A stretch of 64,000 bases of DNA from contig LNKV01000025.1 in the NCBI GenBank assembly GCA_001465935.1, positions 887,609-951,608 of the forward strand. The letters run 5' to 3'. Each line of letters starts with the position of its first letter. Within the stretch, counting starts at the first letter, position 1. A program made the translations under genes and the position numbers. Origin of the DNA: Clarireedia homoeocarpa. Taxonomy: Eukaryota > Ascomycota > Leotiomycetes > Helotiales > Rutstroemiaceae. Below are positions 22,458-32,682 of the stretch, in pieces. The notes beneath the pieces were generated by a model. The model had not been told where the DNA came from and made no database searches. It was given only the letters and a program-made list of their open reading frames with translations.

Positions 22458-24461
22458 ATTTCTCGTATAAAAGGATAATTCGGATTGGGATGATTCATTT
22501 GAAGACCGGAACGGCATGGATTTGGGAGCTAGCATGTTCTCCTTTCGAGCTATATTACGGTGTCTCGCTACATGAGAGCAACATTTCAGGTAGTCTTAGG
22601 GTTACTCACCTGTACAAAAATCATATCTACGTGTTGAATTCCCCCTCATGCGTTCTAGTCATCAAGCGTTGTCAATTTTCCATCCAATCTCGAGCTTCGG
22701 TGCCAATTCTGGCTGTTCTTTAACAGACAAAATTTAATTCGCGTGATTTTGATCAAAGGTCAGGTGAGGGGTTCTTAAGGTGCCTTTCGGCCTGTCCTCA
22801 TGCGTGACTTCTCGGTTCGCCCCCCTTCAGAGTTCTAACACTATATCTCATTGGCCAGCCACACCCTTAAGCAAGTATCCTCAGACAACTCCAGTGAACT
22901 AGCCGATCAAACTTTTGGTTTCATTACTGAAATAGTATTCACACCATCAAAGACACTTACTTCCGAAGCTACTACTAGGCCATTTAGCTATCAAGCGTAT
23001 ATGCGAAGGTCCATTTCCGCTAGCATATCAACCAATACTCCTTCCTTTCGGCTGCTAACTACACTAAATACCTTACTCACATCATCCTTGTCGTCCAACT
23101 TTTCAAATCAGAAAAGGAGCCATTGGCTCATGGCCATGCTGAGATCACACGTAGTAGTATCACAACATGATGGAAAGAAAACAGGCGAGTCTTGAAGTTA
23201 CGAATTCTGCCGAGTGTGCGGTTTCGACTTGGTTCTCTGGACCCATAGGCTGGACAGCTTATTTGAAGCATCATGGGTGTTTCTGGATGTTTAGAGTGTC
23301 GTTGCAGGTGCCTGAATGTGGAAGAAATGATTGTGTTCCTTTTCTCGCGAGTAACGTACCTAAATACTAGGAAAGAACGATGATTCTCCAAGAGAAGAAA
23401 GAAAGAACTTCTAGATGATTCACAACATACTAGATATGCGAAGCTAATTTGGTTTCATAGTAGAAAGTGCGGAAAGTGCTCGTAATCGACGCTCATTGCT
23501 TGCACCTTCTGGTCACCAGGCGTCAAAGTCCCAAGAGAGCAACTAAGTTGGTAGCATGTCTCTCCCAAAATGTGGCTCATGTGTGAATATTATATGATTG
23601 CCATAGAATCAAGGCGGGGTTCATGATATAGGGCTGGATGCCATTGAGTTCATTGAAGGTGTGAAGTAACGAGGGAGGACGATCGACGATGTGCTCAATA
23701 AGGCTCATAAGGAGTACTCGGTGGGCGACTTCTCAACTCTTATTGAGTACCATTGAAACTCCCCAAGCCTTTAATTATGTTCCAGAGACAAGAGAAGCTA
23801 GCATACTGACAAAACGCCCTAGGTGTAACGGTCCGCCTACAGAACAAGGCTTTACACTCAGAGGAATTCCTCAGTTTGACGTCGATGGGGAACAATGAAG
23901 GACAACATGAACGGATTTTGACGAGGAAAGTCTCTATATACTCTCCTTCATGAAAGCATTCCCATTCTTTCGTGGTAAAGCTCGAAAGGAACGCTCCACT
24001 ACACATGCCCAGCACAAACTCGGAGCAGCACTCCAAAACATCGTACAAATCCAGAACAAACCACAGGATTCCAAACAAGGTAAGCTATTCGAGAGCGATT
24101 CTTAGCACGCTCTAGCTGTATTTCACCCAAAGTAATGGTTCAAAAGAAAACCTGGAATATGTAGCAAGTTCACGTGTCTAGCCTGCAAGAAATCTTATAT
24201 ATACCATCGAAGTCCTCCCAATCCTGATCGTTTCTTCTCATCACAAAAAGTTCAAACACTCATTCGCCAAAAGTACCATTGCTCTTTCCACTTTCATAGC
24301 ACTTGATACCCATTTTCATTAAGCAAATTTTTACTTCTGGAACATATTTCCCTTACTCAGCATCGTTTCGTTCATCGGAAACCCTTTCCTTTACCAGATA
24401 ACCCGTCGCCCATCGCAAAAAAAACCCCTCATCAAACAATACGACAACTTCATCTTCCACC
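22458..24461. other. Intergenic region between EGD1 and the coiled-coil gene
   Basis: About 2 kb. No ORF here looks coding. The last 300 bp are pyrimidine-rich and probably form the leader of the next gene. Confidence 0.55.
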
Positions 24462-25664
24462 ATGTCAGCCAACGCCAATTTTCTCATGTCTTCAACTGCA
24501 TCAGCAAGCACGTCGAATATCGACGCCAATACCATGGCTTTCACTCCGTCTACACCTATGACCGGCACAGGCTCCGATGACGTCTCGACGTCAAACACGG
24601 TTGGCCCAGCCCCAGCCCCAGCCCCATTGCTTGATATCGTTTTGGACAATGATATAAATCAGGACGTCAACCTTGGCTCGAAGAATGGCGTGACCACCGT
24701 TGCTGTTCCTATTCCGGACAATGGCAGCACTCAGAGTGCTGATGCTGCCTCGGAAAACAGTGGTGCCGTCTTGGACAATGGCACAACTCAAAGTCCTGAT
24801 TCGGGCCCACACAATGTGAGCATTGCAGGCTCTAGCTCTGCGCAAAACTCTAACCAGCTTTCAAACAATGGTACAAATACCAATGATACCGAGGTGAATC
24901 ACATCCTCAAATCAGTTTCCGATGCCGTCTCTGCGGCTCATCCTTCGCTTGGCTGTAATGCCAACGACTACTTCCAGGAGGGACTGGAGAGCCTCGGCAG
25001 CACGAAGCCCCCTGAGTGGCTCGCTGAGATGGTAGAGCAACAAATGAAGACGATTGCTCTATCCTACCCAGAACTCCACTACCACATCCAGATACAGACG
25101 TCCTTGATACAGAAGATGTGGTTGACAATTCAACGCAACGGGCAAGCTTTCAAGGGGCTATCAATGGAGACAACTCGCGTGTGCAAGGAGGTGGAGAAGA
25201 AACGACGGGCAATTGAGCTGTTGAAAGCGGATATTATCATTCTCAAGAGCGAACTCGGAGACCAAGACAAAGCTCAGCGAAGTCGTGTTCAAGAATTGAC
25301 GATCAAGCATGATGAGCAGCGCAATACTCAGGAGCGAGCTATGATGAGACTCAAGCTTGAGATTGCGCAACTGACTGAGCAGGCCCAAAAGGCCGATGAG
25401 CGCGCCAGGGACGAGGTTCGAGCCCGGATGAACCGGGTCAAGATCCTTGAAGAAAAAATTCAGCGACGGGTAGATGACGTACAGGCAGCCGAGGAACGCG
25501 AACAAGAGATACAGCAGCTCAAGGAAAGAAATCGGCAGCTCGAGGAGGAGCTTGAGCAGTTCCGAGTATGGACTCAACAGTCTCAGCTACAGGAGGGCGA
25601 GAAGCCTACACAATGCAGCCGGCAGTTGAAGAAGGAATGCAAAGAACATCTATCAAGACGATAG
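24462..25664 (+). CDS. Coiled-coil protein of unknown function
   Basis: A 400-residue frame from ATG at 24462 (CACCATG context). I do not recognise the family. Residues 1-150 are disordered, rich in Ser/Thr/Asn/Asp, with a PAPAPAP run and three related segments around DNG(S/T)TQS and DNGTTQS. Residues about 150-230 look helical (PPEWLAEMVEQQMKTIALS). From about 230 to 375 there is a long coiled coil with heptad Leu/Ile spacing (QLKERNRQLEEELEQF). The frame may not end at the TAG at 25662: possible donors at 25566 (GTATGG, phase 0) and 25622 (phase 2) would join in phase to acceptors at 25862 or 25810 and enter the downstream zinc-knuckle frame. If so, the protein combines a coiled coil with a CCHC knuckle, a gag-like architecture. 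Confidence 0.6.
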   Translation: MSANANFLMSSTASASTSNIDANTMAFTPSTPMTGTGSDDVSTSNTVGPAPAPAPLLDIVLDNDINQDVNLGSKNGVTTVAVPIPDNGSTQSADAASENSGAVLDNGTTQSPDSGPHNVSIAGSSSAQNSNQLSNNGTNTNDTEVNHILKSVSDAVSAAHPSLGCNANDYFQEGLESLGSTKPPEWLAEMVEQQMKTIALSYPELHYHIQIQTSLIQKMWLTIQRNGQAFKGLSMETTRVCKEVEKKRRAIELLKADIIILKSELGDQDKAQRSRVQELTIKHDEQRNTQERAMMRLKLEIAQLTEQAQKADERARDEVRARMNRVKILEEKIQRRVDDVQAAEEREQEIQQLKERNRQLEEELEQFRVWTQQSQLQEGEKPTQCSRQLKKECKEHLSRR

Positions 25665-25810
25665 ATCATCTACGGGCCCTGTTGCTACACATCACATACG
25701 CCGTCTGAGTGTTTGCACAAAGTGGTTCTGCCGTAACAAAACAAGTGCTTGCTAGAATTGAGCAATAACGCCGACACGACTTATTATAATGATTGATTTC
25801 GATATTGCAG

Positions 25811-26528
25811 GTCAATATCATCGTCTCCTCCCTATTCTAATGCTCGGCACTCAACATTACAGTTCTATCGACTACTCGAACTTCTCAGCTGCACAAACCT
25901 TTACGAAATCTACTATCTCGAAAGCACTTCCCCAGAAACAAATCGCACTCGTCCTGTCTCAAACAGTCAAGCCACACAATCACCCAACAGCACCCAAGCA
26001 AATCATAAGCAAACCCTTCGAAACGACAAGGGAAATGTTTAGAGGGAAAACAACTATAACAACGAGGGTTTCAGGAACAATGCTGAAAGAAGCAACTGGA
26101 GAGACGATAACAATCGACAAGAAAATCCTCTTCCACCCCGTTCACAATCTAAGAATCCGTGTATCTGCATTAAGTGTGGATGTCTTGGACATGTGGCAAA
26201 AGGTTGCACGAATCCACCCCTCCAAAATTGGGAGATTGCGTACATCAAACAGCTCTTGTGGGAAGGATCAGCGGCCGCTAATCTCGCTGAGATAAGCCCG
26301 CAGAGCTATTTCTCTGAAATCTCTCAGGCTCAGTCCAACCTGCTCTCAAATGGGGACCGAAAGTTTGTCCTTAAGAAGAAGCATACCGGACACCTTCCCA
26401 CCTTCACCGGGGGGTTCTTTTTTTTTCTCCTTCCGGTGCTCCTGGGGTGTGCTGCTGAGACAGCCTTTTCACTGAAAATTGGGCTACACTTGATATTTAC
26501 CCAACAAGCTGAACTTAACTGTTCGTAG
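25811..26528 (+). pseudogene. CCHC zinc-knuckle segment, interrupted by TAG (downstream part of the coiled-coil gene?)
   Basis: After an acceptor TTGCAG ending at 25810, one frame (codon starts divisible by 3) runs to 26526-26528. It encodes a Ser/Thr/Gln/Asn-rich stretch, then an Asn/Arg-rich stretch (NNEGFRNNAERSNWRDDN), then a zinc knuckle. The knuckle is CIKCGCLGHVAKGC at 26166-26207, a perfect C-x2-C-x4-H-x4-C, followed by TNPPLQNWEIAYIKQLLW, a style seen after knuckles in fungal gag-like proteins. One in-frame TAG at 26040-26042 breaks the frame between DKGNV and RENNYN; it also forms a TTTAG that could be an acceptor. Options are a decayed gene, an unrecognised intron, or a separate gene beginning at that acceptor. 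Confidence 0.5.
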
Positions 26529-27159
26529 ATTCTATCGCTTGATTGAATCTCACTTTCTTGGATTACTCCAATTTCTTGTCAGACAATCTTCGAAATGTCT
26601 ACCATTCACGCCTAACTCAGAACACACTTACCCGGGAAAACACCTTTCAGCCGTCGTTGCATCGTAGAAGACCTTCGGTATTTGAGTACAAGACATTGGA
26701 TATTTGAGGGGGATGGTAATAAGGCACTCTTTCTCGGGTTGTGGAAAATGTGTATGTGTAGAGCTTCCATATAATCTCTTTAGGAAATGTAACTAGCTTA
26801 GATACATAATCAAAATATAAATGCACCAGGAAAGTCCTGCATACTCTTGAAATGTCTGTGACCTGTAAGAATATATGTGACAGACTATGTCAAGACATGC
26901 TATGTTTAGTCCCGTAGAAAGGGCTACGGATGTAGCCTGTTCCTGGATCATAAATTTTGAAGTTATTGCTTTACTGCCCGGGATATCCACCCTCTATATT
27001 CGGTTCCAACTCTACTATCATAGCGGCTCGGTGATATGTGTAAGAGGAAAATGGGGGCCCAGTCTGGCCAACTCTGAATGGATATCTGCGTCCTAGATGG
27101 CTCGGGCCGATGCGAGATTGTTTCCAACATTCTAGGAGCTTGTGGACTTCTGGTCCTCC
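26529..27159. other. Convergent intergenic region
   Basis: About 630 bp between the zinc-knuckle frame and TRM44. I see no gene or repeat. Confidence 0.6.
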
Positions 27160-28644
27160 TCAATGATTCTTTTCTTTTCCATCGACTAACTTCATCGCAT
27201 TATCCTTCCAGCCCGCAGCGCCACCATTTACGTGGACAATCTGCTGCACATCCACCTCATCAAAGTCTATGACTCTGCGCCGCCCGATCAGCGCTGCATT
27301 CCTCGTACTTGGTATTCGTAGCATCTCCTTCTCTACATCCCATCCAGCTTGCTTGGCAAGCTCCGCTACCCACGAAACCAAAGAGGCATAAGCGGAAGAT
27401 GATGTGCCGGCGTCCTTCGGCGGAGGGGCCCGGAATCTGGCCCCGCTAAGTGCATGACTGCAACATGGAATCATGATAAAAGGTGACCTAGAGATAGTTG
27501 CAAGGATAGGAGTCCACGGTGTCAGCTCATCTGCATGGTTCGACACGATGAATGTTCCTTCGGGAAAGATGCCATCGTGAATCCCCGTTGTCTCTCGTTG
27601 GACATCATCATTATGCTCCTCTTTCTCCGAGTATAGCATAGATGGTATCAGTACAAGTTCTTTGAGCTTCTCTTTGGTCTTCTGTCCAAATGCATCCCAT
27701 GATTTCCTTCTCCTAGCATCAAAGCCCCAACCTTTATAATTCTCTTCCGAAAGTATATGAACCAAAAGCCCATTTCCGCAGCCGATATCAATATAGCCAG
27801 GGAACTCCGTGTCTTTGTACATCTCCGCCCAAAGCTCGATGAGGAAAGCAGCAATACTCAAATCCTCAAAGACGTGCTTTTCAGGGTCCGTCACTTCGAC
27901 CCAATTTGCAATGATATCCCTTGCATACTTTGCTTTCAAGCGTGCGTATGTATTCTGCACAGTAGCTTGAGGCATGACTGTATCATGATGCACTCTTTTA
28001 ACATAGCCAGCAGCGGTGCCTTGGCCGTGTTTGTAAAGTGCTGCAAGTAAATGCAGAGCTGTTCTTTCGAGCTTCACAGTTCGAGGGGAGGCGTCAAAGA
28101 AAGAATATTGAATTGAGATGGTTCCTTCCTGTATGTCTGGAAGAAAATAGTGTTGGAAAGCAATTCCACGTACCGTAGGGTGATAAAAGGGGACCTCCTC
28201 GGGCGAAGAGACATGAGGAAGATAGATAACCATCGTCTTTACCACCCCTGAAAGCCCGACAGATTGGTAGAAAAGACATGTCTGATCGAGTGGTTTATCT
28301 TTCAGCATGTTCCTAGGAACCATAGTCCTTACCATAACCTTCTGTAAAGTATAATCTCGAAATTGTATGATTCTTGCAGGAATTGTGGTGTGGTTCTGGA
28401 AGTCGTCGTTGTATGATTGCTCCAACAATATATCGGCACGAAAGAGGTGGGAAGAATTGATATTGGGATTCCGAATCAAGTTCATCATAGTTCGTAAGAA
28501 TATCTCTGAGGGAAACGTGCACTTGTGATGGAGTAATGGTATCCATTCTCGGTCATTGGCAGGATCTGAAGTCTCTTTAAGTGTGCTCTCAGCATCTGCA
28601 GAGAATGCCTCTGGCTCAAAAGCAGGAGCCTTGGCAGAAGACAT
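27160..28644 (-). CDS. TRM44: tRNA (uracil-O2-)-methyltransferase
   Basis: A single exon of 494 residues from ATG at 28644. The enzyme 2'-O-methylates U44 of some tRNAs, in yeast tRNA-Ser, using S-adenosylmethionine in the cytoplasm. The SAM-binding motif IDIGCGNGLLVHIL lies near residue 285, preceded by the family block VFEDLSIAAFLIELW. It is followed by GWGFDARRRKSWD and by FIVSNHADELTPWTPILA and MIPCCSHALSGARF, all typical of Trm44. The C-terminal IPSTRNAALIGRRR is also conserved. Length is in the normal range and there is no sign of an intron. It is divergent from RPL24, sharing a promoter region of about 490 bp, which pairs two translation-related genes. Confidence 0.92.
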   Translation of the reverse strand: MSSAKAPAFEPEAFSADAESTLKETSDPANDREWIPLLHHKCTFPSEIFLRTMMNLIRNPNINSSHLFRADILLEQSYNDDFQNHTTIPARIIQFRDYTLQKVMVRTMVPRNMLKDKPLDQTCLFYQSVGLSGVVKTMVIYLPHVSSPEEVPFYHPTVRGIAFQHYFLPDIQEGTISIQYSFFDASPRTVKLERTALHLLAALYKHGQGTAAGYVKRVHHDTVMPQATVQNTYARLKAKYARDIIANWVEVTDPEKHVFEDLSIAAFLIELWAEMYKDTEFPGYIDIGCGNGLLVHILSEENYKGWGFDARRRKSWDAFGQKTKEKLKELVLIPSMLYSEKEEHNDDVQRETTGIHDGIFPEGTFIVSNHADELTPWTPILATISRSPFIMIPCCSHALSGARFRAPPPKDAGTSSSAYASLVSWVAELAKQAGWDVEKEMLRIPSTRNAALIGRRRVIDFDEVDVQQIVHVNGGAAGWKDNAMKLVDGKEKNH

Positions 28645-29131
28645 GACTTGCTTAAGAATCTTCTTTCTCTTTTCCCCTCAAACAAGGCCGAAATTCTACT
28701 CGTTTGACGTTTGTGCCAGTAGAGGTTCGTCGAGAACAATCACGTGATTGTCTTTGAATCTCTCTTCAGCTGCTTTCCGCGCAACGCAACATCCATACGG
28801 TATGGTTTCATCAGGGAAGGTGCCATCCACCCTCTCTGGCTTTTACTGCCTCATCCATAACGACATGATTCAATTATCACGATCCTTGGTCCATTCATTC
28901 TTCACAGTCTACCCAACATGAGGCTGAAGTTCCAACAATCGCTTAGGGCCAAATTAGCGAGGTTTTAGCACGCACCACAACGAAATTTCGCGACTTCGCG
29001 GAAATCCGCTACGCCTAATAATTGATCGAACTCCAACGACAACCTCGACTTTCCTGCCCCACGACCTTCCGCTGGAAACAACCATTTCGACCAACTAACC
29101 TCATCGGCGGACACGAACGCGATCAGCCAAA
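28645..29131. promoter_or_regulatory. Divergent promoter between TRM44 and RPL24
   Basis: A 487-bp gap holds the promoters of two divergent translation genes. An AATCACGTGATTG palindrome (CACGTG E-box core) lies at about 28738-28750, just upstream of TRM44. I see no further clear element. Confidence 0.55.
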
Positions 29132-29864
29132 ATGCGTACCTACGACGATACTTTCTCCGGTCAGAGGATCTACCCTGGAAAGGTACGAATTGAATCCAAC
29201 TTCTTTATCCGATTGTCGGAAATTGTGTCGGGTGTGAATCGAGGGCGCAGGAAATCGAATTGATTGAATATGACGTTGGAGGAGATATTTTGGCTTTACT
29301 GGAGGATTCTTTGAAATATATGCTGATTATATTGGCAATTTATAGGGAAAGCTCTACGTCCGTGGTGACAGCAAGATCTTCCGTTTCCAAAACGGTAAAT
29401 CCGAGTCCCTCTTCCTTCAACGCAAGAACCCCCGTCGCATCGCATGGACCGTTCTATTCAGAAGACAACGCAGAAAGGGTGTTGCTGAGGTATGAATGAA
29501 CCCCTGCTTGACCATGTTATGTGGATATCCCTGAATGAAGGAAATGATGATATCATTGGTGTCGAGGAGTTCAAAGACTGATGCATATCGCACGATGTAG
29601 GAAGTCACCAAGAAGCGCTCTCGTCGTACCGTCAAGGCCCAAAGAGGTATCGTTGGTGCATCTCTCGATGTGATCAAGGAGCGCCGAAGCCAGAGACCTG
29701 AAGTCCGAACCGCCGAACGTCGGGCCGCCATTGATTCCGCAAAGAAGCTACGTGCCGAACAACAAAAGGCCAAGAAAGCCAAGGCCAACGCTGCTGCTCA
29801 ACCAAAGGTCAGCAAGCAAGGAGCGAAGGGTAAGGCACCAAAGCCAATGAACACCAGCCGCTAA
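29132..29864 (+). CDS. RPL24: 60S ribosomal protein L24 (eL24)
   Basis: Exons 29132-29182, 29346-29489 and 29601-29864 give 152 residues, the normal size. MRTYDDTFSGQRIYPGKGK joins across intron 1 and GVAEEVTKKRSRR across intron 2, both in phase 0. The N-terminal half is the eL24 zinc-ribbon-like fold, although the Cys residues seen in many relatives are absent here (SGQRIYPGKGKLYVRGD). The C-terminal half is a long basic helix rich in Lys, Ala and Arg. eL24 sits on the 60S surface and forms an intersubunit bridge to 40S. The first intron is 163 nt, the second 111 nt. Early introns in ribosomal protein genes are usual in fungi. Confidence 0.95.
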
Positions 29865-30453
29865 GTACGAGGATCTGATGGGGGTTGTTGGTGCAATTGG
29901 AATTGAGATGTTATTGAACGAAATTAAATGGATGGAAACTCGAATTTTTCTTTCGAGGGGTTTTCATTCAAAGTGGTTTGGGTCAAGCATGGATGAGCAA
30001 ATATGGGCTTTCTGCGTGATCTTGATCGAATAGCTTTTCAATGACAAGACCGGTACAAATATTTGGATTTGGGATTTGCATATAGTGATGAGTGTATGAA
30101 TTGTGCGGTTAATGTTGAGGGGGAGTCTATTGTGGGTTACACCTGTTATGGACTTGCTATGACAGTTACAATGAAGACGAAACATGCGATCTATCTACGA
30201 CGGACAGGTTATTTCCTAGGTGTTTGTTTACTGTGAACCGATCTTACAACTTCATTCGAGCCTACTCCAGGTTGGTTCAAAAATTCGACTCGAGTGAGAT
30301 ATTTCCGCATTTCAGTTATTCAGTTGTTCCAGAGCTCATTTTCTAGACCTGCTCCTGCCTAGCGGGAAGACATCCAGTCCAGTCCACCCTCTTGAACACT
30401 CTTGAATATTCAATCCCTAGTAGATAGATAGTAACTAGACATTGAGCATTCAT

Positions 30454-30493
30454 ACCTACCCACCTACCTACCTACCTACCTACCTACCTACCT
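30454..30493. repeat. Microsatellite (CCTA)n
   Basis: About nine CCTA/ACCT units with one interruption near the start. Confidence 0.9.
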
Positions 30494-30585
30494 CCCAGTG
30501 AACAAACCGCTTCCGCCGGCCAGCGTTCTTCAAAAGCTGCGCTGCTTGTACTGCTTGTAATATAACTAAACCAACTAAAGCTCAC

Positions 30586-30620
30586 GTAACGTAACGTAAC
30601 GTAACGCAACGCAACGCAAC
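30586..30620. repeat. Pentamer array: GTAAC x4 then GCAAC x3
   Basis: Seven exact 5-bp units. The unit changes once from GTAAC to GCAAC, which suggests a point change followed by spreading of the variant. Confidence 0.95.
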
Positions 30621-30769
30621 GCGATGAAATAAATCTCAACGCAAGAAAATCAACTTGGGCGAACGGAACGGAACAAAACAAAACTGCAAGTTTACGATTC
30701 CTTATAGTAAGTAACTAACTACACTGATAGATAGATAAGGCTTGTTAGAGTTAGAGGACTCTTTGGAGC

Positions 30770-30804
30770 TGGTGCTGACGCTGGCGCTGGCGCTGGCGCT
30801 GACG
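30770..30804. repeat. Imperfect (GCTGGC/GCTGAC)n array
   Basis: Hexamer repeats of GCTGGC with GCTGAC and GCTGGT variants, in non-coding DNA. Confidence 0.8.
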
Positions 30805-31331
30805 AGACATTTCCTTTGCGTATGCATAATCTTTGAGAGGGAATATGGACAGTAAGTGTAAGTTACAGTGTAAGTTAATGATTAGAGTATGTATGTATGT
30901 ATGTACTGCAGAGGTGAAATATTCTCTCTCTTTAGTTTATTTGCTCTTGTTCTTGCTCTTGCTTTTTCAACTTAGAGTTTACCCTACTTCACTTTACTTT
31001 ACTCTATCTAGTCCAACTAGAATCAAGGGCCCATTCACTCATTAGATCAAGCTCGAAGAATAACACAAATACGATTCAATGTTTACTAAAAGGGTATAAG
31101 AGAAAACTAGGTATATGGGGGTATCTCATCGTCATGTCGTCTCGGTTCCTCCCACTTCCGAGCTCTCTTCTCTGTACATTCCATCATCTCCTTCCTGTAC
31201 ACACTCCCCTCTATCCTTCATTTTCTGTCTACAACATGGCCACCACCATCACCGCCGAAGAAAATGAGTCAAAAAGAAATCCAATCCAATCTAGACCTAC
31301 CAAATCATTAACTAATCACCCCTACTCCAAC

Positions 31332-32682
31332 TTACCAACCCAACCACAAACCTCCAACCACAACCACCATCAACCCCGCCCAACTCACCCTTCCCCTCTC
31401 CCTGCCAGCCGCCCCACTCGCCTTCTCCGCCATCATCTCAATATAACTCTTATTACTCGCCACATCCTCAATGTCCTTACTCATTCCTTGACTCGCCAGC
31501 GCCCTCATCTGATCGCCCAGCACCTTCAGAATATTCGTACTCCTCCCCACCGGACAAAACACCACTTCCCATCCCCCACCCGTCGGGATAATAAACGTGC
31601 TCGTCTGGTCATCAAACGCAAACCCATACGCATCCGGACAAATCTTATCCGCGGCCAGCGCGAACGGCGTGCGCGGACACTTGTTCGGGTCGTCGTATTC
31701 GTCTCTGCAGCAGTCTTTCGCGGAGTTGGTTTTGCTGCAGGAGGAGAGACAGGGGTCGAAGACGGGGCGTTGAATATTGTCGTCGGGGTACGGGTAGACG
31801 CCGTCACCGGGCTTATCGGGAGGTGTCTTCTGGAGGTCCCATGGACACCATCTGGCGATGCTGTCGTTGTCGGCTGTGTCTTCGAGAGGGATGGGGTAGG
31901 CATCCGTGGAGGAATTGCCATTGGTGCCGGTGCTGGCCGGAGGGGAGAGGTAGCCGGCTGTGGCGATGCACGCAGCGTTGACGAGGTTGGGAGGGATAGC
32001 TTGGAGTTTGGGGTTGTCGCCAGGGATATAGACAACGCCCATGGGGATGTTGTAGCCGTCGACTAGGGAAATGTCATAGAAAGTTTGAATACCGCCGTTT
32101 CCTGCCAGATCGAATTCCGCTAAGGTCACGGGTGTTTCGCCCTATTTCAGTCAGGTCAGTATTATATCCAACTTGAATGAGTGGAAATGAGAATCTTACA
32201 GTAACAGCACAATCCAAACGCCCACCACAATCTCCCGTAACACAAGCAGCGCCTGCACCATTATTCCCATTCGCATTACTAGGTCCATTTCCACCTGGAG
32301 CAAAACTACAATTTGTTCGTCCCCAAATTCTCCCCTGCCAATTCGGGCTAACAGTCAAATGCTTGCTCTCTCCTGTCGCGAGAGCAAAGCCTCCTATACC
32401 AGCCCCTGTACCCGCTTGCGTGCCAATTCCAGGCCATATGGTCTCCGGACACATATTGCTTATAACCATAGGAATCGATCCATCCCTCTTTGTAGGAGGA
32501 CCTTTCCTCACCGGCCTCTTGGGATCATAATTTGGTCTCCAGCGATCTTTACTGTGTAAAGAAGCATCAGCTATAGGGAGTAGCGCGAGTATAAGCCCAG
32601 TCACTAGCAACTTTTTTGAAGTCGAGGAAGAAGATTTCCGTACTCGAGTCGATTTCGTAGAGCTCATTGTCTTTGTGTGCAT
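31332..32682 (-). CDS. Thaumatin-like protein, probably GPI-anchored
   Basis: Two exons on the minus strand: 32682-32200 and 32141-31332, giving 430 residues from MHTKTMSS (the Met five codons later is an equally good start). A signal sequence (KKLLVTGLILALLPIADAS) precedes a basic linker and then a thaumatin-like domain. Landmarks include ISNMCPETIWPGI, WQGRIWGRTNCSF, GDCGGRLDC, TLAEFDLAGNGGIQTFYDIS, LVDGYNIPM and several Cys pairs such as CSKTNSAKDCC. The C-terminus has a small-residue site (SGAAG) followed by the hydrophobic tail WAGLMVVVVGGLWLGW, typical of a GPI signal. Likely place: cell wall or outer plasma membrane. Fungal members are thought to act on or bind beta-glucans; activity cannot be told from sequence. 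The open frame continues upstream to 33006, but an earlier Met would bury the signal peptide. Confidence 0.88.

Larger units (their letters stand above)
29865..31331. other. Intergenic region with several simple repeats
   Basis: About 1.5 kb between the RPL24 stop and the stop of the thaumatin-like gene. It is rich in simple repeats (CCTA, GTAAC, GCTGGC and others) and shows no convincing gene. Confidence 0.6.

Noticed and set aside
31134..32066. 310-codon plus-strand frame over the thaumatin-like gene
   Set aside because: It is the antisense shadow of the second thaumatin-like exon; its Arg/Val/His-rich composition reflects the opposite strand's codons.
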